Positions 36,041 to 46,342 of a stretch of 64,000 nucleotides of DNA are shown piece after piece (position 1 is the stretch's first letter; each line of letters opens with the position of its first letter). The position numbers were made by a program, and so were the translations under genes. Location: positions 211,346,333-211,410,332 of the forward strand of contig CM048755.1 in the NCBI GenBank assembly GCA_026315105.1, written 5' to 3'. The DNA is from Locusta migratoria (taxonomy: Eukaryota; Arthropoda; Insecta; Orthoptera; Acrididae). The notes beneath the pieces are model-generated. The model was not told where the DNA came from, made no database searches, and worked only from the letters and a program-made list of their open reading frames with translations.

Positions 36041-36243
36041 CTTTCCAATGTTTTTTGCAATTTATTAATGAGTTCATCTGTGAATACCAAATTGTCTGGA
36101 TGTCCAATCTTTAAATTATGAGTTGTAGTCAGATGATTAATGTAATTAGCTCTTGTGCCAATAAGGTGAGTTTTACACAGAAAACATGCCTTAGAAAATG
36201 CTTTGTCCTGCCTCTCTCTGTCTTGACACGCCAAAACTGCCTC
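36041..36243 (-). CDS. ZNF277: ZNF277-like zinc-finger protein, internal coding exon (upstream of the three seen)
   Basis: This 203-nt exon encodes about 67 residues, starting EAVLACQDRERQ and including a C2H2 finger (CFLCKTHLIG, then NHLTTTH), followed by the motif HNLKIGHPDNLVF. The order of an acidic/basic helix, a finger and an 'IG.PDN' motif matches ZNF277. The acceptor is ttttttgcag/gagg at 36244-36245 and the donor is aaag/gtaag at 36040. The exon ends with two bases of a codon, and the next exon supplies the missing base, giving LER-LQCLYCEK in frame. That phase match is strong evidence the exons belong together. ZNF277 is a conserved zinc-finger protein reported to bind ribosomal protein uS5 (RPS2); that role is family knowledge, not visible here. 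Upstream exons, encoding the N-terminal finger, were not found between 36.3 and 64 kb. Confidence 0.88.
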
Positions 36244-36807
36244 CTGCAAAAAAGCAACAGCTGTTAACATTTTATGAAACATATGGAACATGAATTTGAA
36301 AACCAATATCTTAAATAACTACAGAATTGCTAGTTATTTTCTGTGACAATTTTCTGTAGCCCCTCTATTCTTCTACTAGTAAGGATACAAAACTGAGTGA
36401 CAATGCTGAAAACTTAATTGAACTAATGTTTTGAATCTTTTGTTGATAATAATTTTTTCATAGGATTCTTTCAATACTAGTTTCATGTAGATGTGCCATT
36501 TTCAGAGTATCCAACCAGAGAAAGCTAAATATTTTAGTTGTCACTCCTTCCAATAACTAATCATCAGTAGTGCAATGGAACAAAAAACCAGACCTCTTGA
36601 CCTACCTGAGTGCAATGTTACATTTGGTTTGTTGGTGTGACCCACTAACTGAATTGACAGCCGGTCTATACACCAAGTATAAATCATTTGAAAGACTTCC
36701 TAGATTTTGCTACAATTTTCTATAGTTCTCACTTTCCTCTATACAACAGCATTTTTGCAAATTGGCTCACAAAATTTCCAGTATTTTCTGGCAGCTAATT
36801 TCTACAT
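36244..36807. other. Intron sequence upstream of the ZNF277 exon
   Basis: The polypyrimidine tract and acceptor (acagctgttgcttttttgcag) are immediately next to the exon on the minus strand. Nothing else recognised. Confidence 0.5.
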
Positions 36808-36819
36808 ATAACAAACAAT

Positions 36820-37005
36820 GCCGGCCACGGTGGCCGAGGGGACTGAGGCGCTTCAGTCACGATCTGCGCGGCCACTACGGTCGGGGGTTCGAATCCCCCC
36901 TCGGGAATGGATATTTGTGCCGTCCTTAGTTGTAGCTAGTACGTAAGTAGTTTGTAAGTTTAGGGACTGATGACCCCGTAGTTAAGTCCCATAAGTTCTA
37001 CAAAC
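36820..37005 (+). repeat. tRNA-derived SINE (gccggccacggtggccg family), complete, perfect TSD
   Basis: The head has an A-box-like tggccgaggggactgagg and a perfect B box gggttcgaatcccccc. The tail reads tagggactgatgaccccgta then gttaagtcccataag. A perfect 12-bp target duplication, ataacaaacaat, flanks it (36808-36819 and 37006-37017). The head resembles a tRNA of the long-variable-arm type; no functional tRNA is implied. It is the best-preserved plus-strand copy. Three other copies are on the minus strand at 55.7, 58.0 and 59.5 kb. Confidence 0.92.
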
Positions 37006-37017
37006 ATAACAAACAAT

Positions 37018-37404
37018 AACGGTTCAGTAAAATTTTATTGGAATACTCCCAAAATTACTTTTCCATCCATGTATTTCATCTGATAAAGAACGATTTCTAA
37101 CACAAAGAAACTCCTGAATCCACTTGTAAAACTGGTTGAGGATATTGTGAACTTGTATTTTGTTCACTATGTAACAGTCATACTGAAGTCCTAGCAAATC
37201 AACAACCTATTCCTCCATATCTACTGGGCTTTGTACCTCACAAACTAACAAAATTAACTACATTCGACAAGATTACTGTTTGGAAAATTCATACCGAATT
37301 TTATACAAGACATCCTCCATCTATGCATCCTCCACCCCCCCCCCCCCCCCCCTATAAAAAGAGGCAATATACAAATGAAAAAGGGCTCTATAAGTTACCC
37401 TGAT
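37018..37404. other. Intronic stretch with a C-run
   Basis: C18 at 37335-37352 marks the vicinity of the RTE insertion start. Otherwise nothing recognised. Confidence 0.5.
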
Positions 37405-39078
37405 GAAAGGACAACATATAAAAATGCAGTAAGCGAAGAAGCAGGCAAAACGGAGTAGATGACTAAGAAATGAGATTGACAGGAAGTGCAAAATGGCTAA
37501 GCAGGAGTGGCTAGAAGCGAAATGCAAGTCTGCAGAAGAATTTATAACTAGGGGGGGGAAGTAGATACTGCCTACAGGAAAATAAAAGGCACATTTGGGA
37601 ACAAGAAAAACAGCTCTACAGATATTGAGAACTCAGATGTAAAACCAGTTCTCAGCAAAGAAGGGAAAGCTGAAAGGTTGAAAGAGTACATAGAGGAGCT
37701 CTGCAAAAGGAAATGAAATTAGACACAATGTTGTAGAAAGGGAGGAGGAAGTAGATGAAGATAAAATAGGAGATACTATACTGAGAGTTGAATTTGACAG
37801 AGCCCTGAAAAACCTAGGTCGGGACAAGGCCCCGGGAACAGATGACAATCCCTCAAAGCTATTGAAGTCTCTGGGAGTGCCAGCCATGACAAAACTATTT
37901 CACCTGGTGTGTAAGATGAATGAGACAGATGAAATAATCTCAGACTTTAAGAAACATGTTACAATCTCCATTCAAAAGAAAGTAGGTACAGACAGGTGTG
38001 AAAATTACAGAACCATCAGTTTGATAAGTCATGGTTGCAAAATTTTAACATGAATTATTTACAGGAGAATGGAAAAGCTGGTAGAAGCTGACCTCGGGGA
38101 AGACCAGTTTGGTTTCAGGAGGAACGCAGGAACATGGGAGGCAATACTCACTTTACGACTTGTTTTAGAAGTTAGATTAAGGAAAGGTAATCCTACATTT
38201 CTAGCTTTTGTAGATTTGGAGAAAGCTTTTGACAATGTTGATTGGCATACACTCTTTCAACTTCTGAAAGCCAGCAGAGGTAAAATACAGGGAAAGGAAG
38301 GTTAAAAGCCAGACCGCAGTTATTGGAGTTGAAGGGTATGAAAGGGAAGCATTGGTTGGGAAGGGAGTAAGACAGGGTTGTAGCCTTTCTCCAATGTTAT
38401 TCACTTTGTACAACAAGCAAGCTGTGAACGAAAGCAAGGAAAAATTTGGAATAGGGATTAAAGTTCAGGGTGATGAAATAAAAACATTGTGTTTTGCTGA
38501 TTACATTGAAATTCTGTCAGAGGCAGCCAAGGAGCTGGAAGAGAACTTGAATGGAATGGACAGTGTGTTGAGAGCGTATAAAATGAAAATCAACAAGAGC
38601 AAAACAAAGGTAATGGAATGCAGTCTTAGAAAATCAGGTGATGCTGAAGGAATTAGATTAGGTAACAAAACAATAAAGGTGGTAGACGAGTTTTGTTACT
38701 TGGGCAGTAAAATAACACACGACTGTCGAAGTATAGGGGATATAAAATGCAGACTGGCAATGGGAAGAAAAGGGTTTTAAAAAAAAAAAAAATTTTTCTA
38801 ACATTGAATATTAATTTAAGTGTAAGAATGTCTTTTCTGAAGGCATTTGTGTGGAGTGTTGCCTTGTACGGGAGTGAAATTTGGTCGATAAATAGTTCAG
38901 ACAGGAAGAGGATAGAGGCTTTTGAAATGTGGTGCAACAAAAGCATGCTGCAGATTAGGTAGGTAGATCACATAACTAATGATGAGGTACTAAACAGAAT
39001 TGGGGAGAAAATTTTTGGCATAACGTGACTAAAAGAAGGGATTGACTGGTAGGGCACATCCTTAGATATAGAGGAATC

Positions 39079-39081
<3 letters not shown>
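37405..39081 (+). mobile_element. RTE-type LINE, copy 4, 5'-truncated and split by LINE B
   Basis: Frames include VDTAYRKIKGTFGNKKNSST, VLSKEGKAERLKEYIEEL, CENYRTISLISHGCK, GEDQFGFRRNAGTWEAILTL, FLAFVDLEKAFDNVDWHTLF, KGVRQGCSLSPMLFTLYNKQ, LCFADYIEILSE and LYGSEIWSINSSDRKRIEAF. The catalytic FADD has become FADY, and frameshifts occur near 38050, 38300 and 38780 (an A-run). The copy stops at 39081 in the GHILRYRGIV region, where the T51 tract of LINE B begins. The following RTE words (cacagagggagaccaagaga) reappear at 44984. Confidence 0.85.
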
Positions 39082-39134
<53 letters not shown>

Positions 39135-40446
39135 GGCGCACAACTACTCAGGTCATTAGCACCCAGATCGGAACAGAGATTCGCGAGATCTCGAAAAAAT
39201 TTATAACTGCCAGAAAGGTGAGTTCTGTAAGGCACTGACACAGCCGATAACACATCGGGAGTTGACTGCGAGAGTGCGCCGTGGGAAACTGCAGCAAACG
39301 CCAGAGCACGCCACGGACGAGTCAATGACATAAACAGTGCGGAGTTGTGCTCCGGGCCCAGTGTGTTGTTTACCAGGTACGAGCTCACCTTGCGGGTGTT
39401 CGCACAGCCAGTGCACGCCAGTGTTCCGTGTGGTAGTTGTGAGAGTGGTGTTGTCCATGATCTCAACAGAGAGTATCAAGAGAAAGCTTAAAAAAAAGCA
39501 AATAGACGGGTTAAATATCCTCTGATAAATTAGCCATGTTGATAAAACGCAAAACTCGAGCAGCTGCTCGTGTGTCATCAACTATAAGTTCCTCCAGAGT
39601 AGACGGCAAATTAAGTGCTACATGGAGATGATTAAAATTAAGACAAGGCAGTAAAACATGTCGCCCCATCAGCAATTCACCACAGGAGCACAGTGGTGCA
39701 GGGTCAGCGGTTAGCAAATGACGGTGGCTGAATCAGCAGTGACCGATCCGCAACCGGGCCAGGACGACCACCTCTCGCCGAGAGGGGCTTGAGGAGGTCC
39801 TCCAAGCGGTCAGTATCGGTTTTACGGTTCTCAGTTTATTGTCGTGGAGAGAGAACCACAAACTGTGCCAGGATGACAATACACTGGTGAAGAGCCCGTT
39901 CAATATCGTCTGATGGGACACAAAAAGTAGCCATGTGATGCAAGAGAGCTGCTGCCTTGGCTGCAATGTCGGCAGTCTCATTCCCAGGCACATCCACGTG
40001 GCCAGGGACCCACAGGAAACAAACGTGACAGCCGTTATCTGCTAGCAACTGAAGGGAGCATTGGATTCGGTACATGACAGGATGGGTCGAGAAAGGGTCC
40101 CTAAGACTATGGCACCATCAGTGTAGATAAATATGGCGTTATCGAACCGCAAACGGAATTCAACAAGCCTCGAGCGATATACCAAATCTGGAGTGCTGTC
40201 CTTGGGGAGCGAACTAAGTTCAAGGTGGGTATGAACCTGGGCCTGATGCCACTGTGGCAGTGGGCTCTCGCTCAATCGAAAGGTGGAAGGAAGCGTAAAA
40301 TCGAGCCGCTGAAGCAGACGGCGAAACCAAACTCCAGGTGGAACACGGCTATCGCAGACAACCGATATTGGCGATCGAGGGAATCATCAAAGAATAATGG
40401 GTAAAATGGATGGTTGGGCATCGACAGCAGTCGGCATACGTACCGA

Positions 40447-42595
40447 CACACACAACATTAAGTTACCAAAAATAAACGCAAAGTATATTTGTTCAGGAAA
40501 GCAGATAGAAACAAAATACATTGCTTCTTGAAAGACAGCTTCCACTCGTTTCTAACACTAAACGTAGGTGTAGACCAGATGTGGCTCAAATTCAAAGAAG
40601 TGGTATCGACAGCAATTGAAAGTTTTATACCTAATAAATTAATAAAAGAAGGGGGCGATCCCCCTTGGTACACAAAACAGGTCAGGACACTGTTGCAAAA
40701 GCAAAGGAAAAGGCATACTAAATTTAAACGAACACGAAATCCCCAGGATTTGCGATTGTACTCAGAAGCTCGAAATTTAGCGAGGATTTCAATGCGAGAT
40801 GCCTACAACATTTATCACAACGAAACTCTTTCTCGTAATTTGACTGAAAACCCAAAGAGATTTTGGTCATATGTTAAATATACCCGGGGAAAGTCACAAA
40901 CAATACCTTCACTACGTGATAGTAATGGCGATCCTGCCGATGACAGCGCTACTAAAGCAGAGTTACTAAACATAGCTTTTAGAAACTCATTCACTAAAGA
41001 AGACGAAACCAATATTCCAGATTTCGAATTACGAACAGATGCCGTAATGAATAACATAGAAGTAGATATCATCGGAGTAGTGCAGCAACTAAAATCACTT
41101 AATAAGAACAAATCTTCTGGTCCGGATTGTATACCCATTAGATTTCTATCTGATTATGCTGAAGCGATAGCTCCTTACTTAACAGTCATATACAACCGCT
41201 CTCTCATAGAAGGATCTGTACCAAAAGATTGGAAAGTTGCACAGGTCACACCTATATTCAAGAAAGGCAGTAGGAGTAACCCACTAAACTACAGGCCTAT
41301 TTCATTGACGTCAATTTGCAGCAGGGTTTTGGAACATATCCTGTATTCAAATATTATGAATTATCTCGAACAGAACGATCTATTGACCCAAGGTCAACAC
41401 GGATTTAGAAAATATCGTTCATGCGAAACACAACTAGCTCTATATTCACACGAAGTGATGGGTGCTATCGACAAAGGTTCGCAAATCGATTCCGTATTTC
41501 TTGATTTCCAGAAAGCTTTTGACACCGTACCTCACAAACGGCTTTTAATCAAATTGCGTGGTTATGGTATATCGCCCCAAATTTGCAATTGGATAGGGGA
41601 TTTCTTGTCTGAGAGGACACAGTTCGTGGTAATCGATGGTAAGGCATCGACTAAAACAGAGGTGATATCGGGCGTTCCACAAGGTAGTGTTATTGGTCCT
41701 CTGCTATTCCTTATTTACATAAACGATTTAGGGGAAAATCTAAGTAGCTCTCTTAGGTTGTTTGCAGATGACGCCGTCATTTACCGTCTAGTAAAATCAT
41801 CTGAAGATCAAAACCAACTGCAGAACGATCTGAATAAGATATCAGTATGGTGTAAAAATTGGCAATTGACTCTAAATAATGAGAAGTGTGAAGTCGTCCA
41901 CATGAGTACGAAAAGAAATCCGTTAAACTTTGTTTACAACATAAATCAATCAAATGTGAAGGCCGTAAACTCCACAAAATACCTAGGAATCACTATTACT
42001 TCAGACTTAAACTGGAAAGAACACGTAGATAATATCGTGGGAAAGGCGAACCAGAGACTGCGTTTTATTGGCAGAATCCTTAAAAGATGCAACAAAACTA
42101 CTAAAGAAACTGCATACACTGCGCTTGTCCGTCCATTTTTGGAGTATTGCAGCCCAGTGTGGGGTCCTTATCAGGTGGGTTTGACGGAGGACATCGAAAG
42201 AGTCCAAAGAAGGGCAGCTCGTTTTGTATTGTCACGATACAGGGGAGACAGCGTTACGGAAATGATACAGGATCTGGGATGGGAATCATTAGAACAACGG
42301 CGCTTATCGCTGAGGCGTGGGTTACTTGCGAAACTCCAATCGCCAGCATTCTCCTCCGAATGCGAAAATATATTGTTGACTCCCACTTACATAGGTAGAA
42401 ATGATCATCAGAATAAAATAAGAGAAATCAGAGCTCGAACAGAGAGATTCAGGTGTTCTTTCTTCCCGCGCGCTATTCGAGAATGGAATGGGAGATAAAT
42501 AGTGTAATTGTGGTTCGATGAACCCTCTGCCAGGCACTTAAATGTGATTTGCAGAGTATCCCATGTAGATGTAGATGTAGATGTAGAAGAGTAAG
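40447..42595 (+). mobile_element. CR1-type LINE, copy 2, 5'-truncated but recent, nested in LINE B
   Basis: It interrupts LINE B between its thumb (ends about 42600) and RNase H (from about 40446). The 3' end carries a hexanucleotide tail (gtagat)n at about 42568-42594, typical of CR1-like LINEs that end in short tandem repeats. The 5' end is truncated, with no endonuclease present. The reverse transcriptase ORF is open throughout, unlike every other LINE here, so this is the youngest retrotransposition in the nest. Confidence 0.85.
40462..42498 (+). CDS. CR1-type reverse transcriptase ORF2, open but missing endonuclease
   Basis: The frame is open from 40462 (after a stop at 40459) to the TAA at 42496, about 678 codons. 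Counting from 40489 the order is: linker (PPWYTKQVRTLLQKQRKRHT, NPKRFWSYVKYTRGKSQ), SSGPDCIPIRF at about 208, YRPISLTSICSRVLEHILY at about 268, QGQHGFRKYRSCETQLAL at about 302, FLDFQKAFDTVPHKRL at about 338, SGVPQGSVIGPLLFLIYIN at about 393, FADD at about 425, and a C-terminal CR1 region with ETAYTALVRPFLEYCSPVW and FFPRAIREWNGR. All reverse transcriptase motifs are intact. The normal start and endonuclease are cut off, so it is not an autonomous element. Confidence 0.88.
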   Translation, partial: VTKNKRKVYLFRKADRNKIHCFLKDSFHSFLTLNVGVDQMWLKFKEVVSTAIESFIPNKLIKEGGDPPWYTKQVRTLLQKQRKRHTKFKRTRNPQDLRLYSEARNLARISMRDAYNIYHNETLSRNLTENPKRFWSYVKYTRGKSQTIPSLRDSNGDPADDSATKAELLNIAFRNSFTKEDETNIPDFELRTDAVMNNIEVDIIGVVQQLKSLNKNKSSGPDCIPIRFLSDYAEAIAPYLTVIYNRSLIEGSVPKDWKVAQVTPIFKKGSRSNPLNYRPISLTSICSRVLEHILYSNIMNYLEQNDLLTQGQHGFRKYRSCETQLALYSHEVMGAIDKGSQIDSVFLDFQKAFDTVPHKRLLIKLRGYGISPQICNWIGDFLSERTQFVVIDGKASTKTEVISGVPQGSVIGPLLFLIYINDLGENLSSSLRLFADDAVIYRLVKSSEDQNQLQNDLNKISVWCKNWQLTLNNEKCEVVHMSTKRNPLNFVYNINQSNVKAVNSTKYLGITITSDLNWKEHVDNIVGKANQRLRFIGRILKRCNKTTKETAYTALVRPFLEYCSPVWGPYQVGLTEDIERVQRRAARFVLSRYRGDSVTEMIQDLGWESLEQRRLSLRRGLLAKLQSPAFSSECENILLTPTYIGRNDHQNKIREIRARTERFRCSFFPRAIREWNGR

Positions 42596-44983
42596 TCACG
42601 CCGAGAGGTCAAGGGTAATACAGCAGCTTCGGCATAAAGACTTTCAACAGGGCTGGTATAAAATGCACCGGTCGCCAGGCGTAATCCCTGATGGTGAATG
42701 GAGTTGAGACGGTGGAGAAGGGATGGCCGTGCAGAAGAGTATACAAAGCTTCCGTAGTCCAGCTTCAACTGAACAATGGCCCGGTAAACATGAAGCAGGA
42801 CGGTTCGATCCACTCCCCATGATGTGCCACTAAGAACATGAAGAACATTAAGGGATTGGGCACAATGGGCAGCCAGGTCGGACCCGTGTGTGGACCAGCA
42901 AAGTTTCCGATCCAACATTATCCCCAAGAATTTTGTTGTCTCCACAAATGGGAGAGCAACGGGGCCGAGACGTAGAGATGGTGGAAGAAATTCCTTCTAT
43001 CTACAGAAGTTTATACACACCGTTTTCTCAGTGGAGAAGCAGAAGCCGTTCGCAATGCTCCAGGAATATAGGCAGTCAAGACAGTGTTGAAGACAACGCT
43101 CCAAGAGACATGTCCGCTGAGCGCTGCAATAAATTGCAAAATCGTTTACAAAATGGGATCCGGAAACATCGGCTGAAAGGCAATCCACGATCGGATTGAT
43201 TGCAATGGCAAAGAGAGCCACGCTCAAGACGGAGCCCTGTGGCATCCCATTCTCCTGGCAAAAGGTATGTGACAAAACACAACCCACCCTTACCTGGAAC
43301 TTGCGATCCGCCAAAAACGCTTGAATAAAGAGAGGGAGGCGGCCACGGAGGCCCCATGTGTGCAAAGTGCGGAGACTGCCCACCCTCCAACAGGTGTCGT
43401 AAGTATTCTCCAAGTCGAAGAACACTGCTACCATTTGACGCTTCCTTAGAAAGATATTCATAACAAAGGTCAACAAAGAAACGAGGTGATCAGCAGCAGA
43501 GCAGTGTCTACGAAAACCACATTGGACATTACTCAGGAGGCATCGAGAATCGAGGAGCCAGACCAACCGAGTGTTAACCATGCGTTCCATCACCTTACAG
43601 ACCCAGCTCGTGAGAGAAATGCGGCGATAACTGGAAGGAAGATGTTTTTCTTTCCCTGGTTTGGGGATGGGGACAACAATGGCTTCACGCCAACTTGTAG
43701 GAACCTGACCTTCAGTCCATATGCGATTATAGGTGCTAAGAAGGAAACACTTGCCTGCAGGAGAAAGGTTGTTCAACATCTCCATATGGATGGAATTGGG
43801 CACAGGAGCAGAAGATTGGGACAGGTTAAGGAGACATTATAACTTTCATGATTAAAAGAGTGGAAAGGAGGAGGCCGTGCCTCCTCTGCCTATTTGGAAG
43901 GGAAGAAGGCAGGATGGTAATGGGCAGAGCTCGAAACCTCCGCAAAGGAGCGACCCAAAGTGTTGGAAACATCGGCGGGGTCCACAGGGACTGAGTTCTC
44001 GACGGTCAGGCCAGAAATCGGGGAGGGGTCCTTGATGCCGGATAAATGGCGTAGGCCACCCCAGACAGCCGAGAAGGGAGTAAATCGATTAAAAGAACTG
44101 GTAAAAGCAGTCCAGCAAGGTTTTTTGCTTTTTTTTATAACACGACAATATTGCGCTCGCAGTCATTTATAATTGATACAATTCTCCAACGTTGGGTGGT
44201 GATGGAAGGTGTTTAAAGCACGTTGCCGGGCTCTAAGAGCGTCACGGCAGGCTGCAGTCGACCAAGAGACCGGGACGCGACGTGGAGAGGAGGATGTACG
44301 AGGTATGGAATGTTCCACAGTGTTGAGAATAACCTCTGTGAGGTATTCGACCTGACTGTCACAGCTGGGAAAATTCTGATCGTGAGAAACAGCCATGGAA
44401 GAATAAAGCCCCCAGTCGGCTTTAAAGATGTTCCAACTGGTGGAACGAGGAGATGGGGTATGATGCAGAAGGCGGATTGCACAAGGTAAATGATCACTCG
44501 AGTACGTGTCAGCAAGTGCTTACCACTCGAACTGACACGCAAGCTGAGGAATGCATATCGCGAGGTCTAAGTGGGAATAAGTTTGTGTTGTGTCGGAAAG
44601 GCAGGTCGGTGCATCGGTGTTGAGGCAGACAAGATTGAGGTGGTGGAAAAGGTCCACTAAAAGGGAGCCTCTCGGACAAGGTGTTGGAGAGCCCCATAGG
44701 GGGTGGTGGGCATTGAAGTCGCCTACCAACACGAAAGGTGAAGGGAGCTGGTCAACGAGGTGTAGCACATCTGCCCTAGTAAGGGCAAACGACGATGGTG
44801 AATAGATATTAAAGAGCGAAAAGGAAAAGGTGGAGAGAGTGATGCGGACAGCAACTGCCTCTAGGTGAGTATGCAATGAGATGGAATGGTAATAGACGTC
44901 GTCCTGGATGAGCATCAAAACCCCTCCACGAGCTGGAGTACCTTCCACAGGGGGCAGGTCGAAACGCACAGAGGTGTAGAAAA

Positions 44984-45003
44984 ATCACAGAGGGAGACCA
45001 AGA
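44984..45003 (+). pseudogene. Resumed 3' piece of RTE copy 4 after the LINE B insertion
   Basis: cacagagggagaccaagaga equals the HRGRPRDEY coding word of RTE (compare 32711-32730). Between the break at 39081 and this point about 35-40 bp of RTE are absent, suggesting a small target-site deletion. Similarity fades after about 45003. Confidence 0.6.
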
Positions 45004-46342
45004 GATAACGTAACATAACAACCACCCTGCAACAGACTGATGTCAACAGTGTAGAACTATAACTAGACTACAAATAAGTTTCAGTTATGAGGGGTCCGAG
45101 TTTGTTCACATCTCTCTTTATGAATCCAATTCTTTTAGTTGCTTTGCTATGCTGTAATCTCTAATCTTAATTCAATTGTACAGTAATTGAAATGAAGAAT
45201 CTTCTGGGGTGAACTATATTACAAGTTCAAATATAGCATTCCAGTATTCTGCCTGTAATCTTCCATTTTTGTTGAATATAATCACTAAGAGAATGTAGGG
45301 ATTGTTGTGATATGTTCACTGATTTTATTTAAATTAAAAGGTAACAATTTTTGCATCTGATTCAGTAGCAAAACTTTTGTTTGTAATTTACTGACACCTT
45401 CTCACATTACTCTTCTTAAGCTAATTTTGGTACAATTTGGCTCTTCTGGGTCAATAAAGTTTGAGCTAATTTAAACTTGCAATGAATCTCTCCCCTCTTT
45501 CATAACAAATATTTACAATAGCTACTGAACAGTAGTGGATGTTTCCCATGGATCTTGACCTTGCCTAACACATATATATCTACATTTTTGTTGTAACCTG
45601 ACAGTTAATACACCTATTTCTCCATTTGAAAATAGTGAAAGTAATTACTACAGCAAGCACAGTGTGCACTGATATACATACACTGTGCCAGCAACTACCT
45701 GAGGTAGACAACAGCTGCAGCTCTGGAAAGTGACAGCCTTTAATGGCTCCATGGTGAGAGAGAAGCATTCTTCATGTCACCTGACATCAACAGCCATTTT
45801 ATAATGTAATTCTTGGACCTCCAAGTCCTCGGGTTTATTAAGTGATCAACACTTGTTACCTGTGTTTACTCTATCACGAATTAACACATTTTGTTAATTT
45901 TATGGCCAAGTGTTTCCTGTGTTCCTAGTTAGAACACAAGTGGTGGCATTTAGGGTTGAATTTTCACACATTTTGAATTCTGCAGTCTCTCAGCCATTTG
46001 GCTCTTCCATTGAGGCATATTTCAGTACCTTGTAGAGTAGCAGTAGTAACAGCATATGGCTGTGATGGAAAGGTTGCTGGCTGTGCTCTTGGCTCAGGCT
46101 AAGTCTCTGGTTGTTCACCCACCACTGACCCTCCATATGAAATCAGCTGAAGGCTGCGACACTTGGCAATGTGTGTAGGTTACTGTCCTATCTGCACAAG
46201 TGTGCACAGATGTTCACCACCATATTGTGACTGGGCAGCTGAGCTTACGGTCCTTAGTTCTGAGAGTTTGTCATGACTAGGATTATTATGCAGACCTCAC
46301 AGCCTGAAACACAATAATTCGTCCAGCCCCAGATGAGGTAAC
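45004..46342. other. Intronic stretch, nothing recognised
   Basis: About 1.3 kb with no ORF, TIR or LINE motif that I can support. Confidence 0.5.

Larger units (their letters stand above)
39082..44983 (-). mobile_element. I-type LINE family B inserted in the RTE copy, itself split by a CR1 LINE
   Basis: The poly(A) tail is the T51 run at 39082-39132. The 3' UTR gggcgcacaactactcaggt follows. Minus-strand coding in order from 5': endonuclease (LVGDFNAHHPLWGS, SHLDLAIC; 44520-44970), reverse transcriptase (42997-43803: SYRRISLTSWVCKVMERMVN, VQCGFRRHCSAADHLVSLL, AVFFDLENTYDTCWR, GMPQGSVLSVALFAIAIN), thumb (METTKFLGIMLDRKLCW, 42870), RNase H (IFIYTDGAIV; CFLWVPGHVDVPGNETAD; 39900-40170) and a C-terminal cysteine block (PLCSCGELLMGRHVLLPC). 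The catalytic block reads FVNDFAIY instead of FADD. Endonuclease, RT and RNase H in this order define the I-like group. Confidence 0.85.

Noticed and set aside
36820..36900. A tRNA gene
   Set aside because: Boxes A and B are present, but the continuation, tail and duplications show it is the head of a SINE.
43486..44172. Plus-strand open frames of about 70-118 codons
   Set aside because: Antisense to the reverse transcriptase and endonuclease of LINE B.
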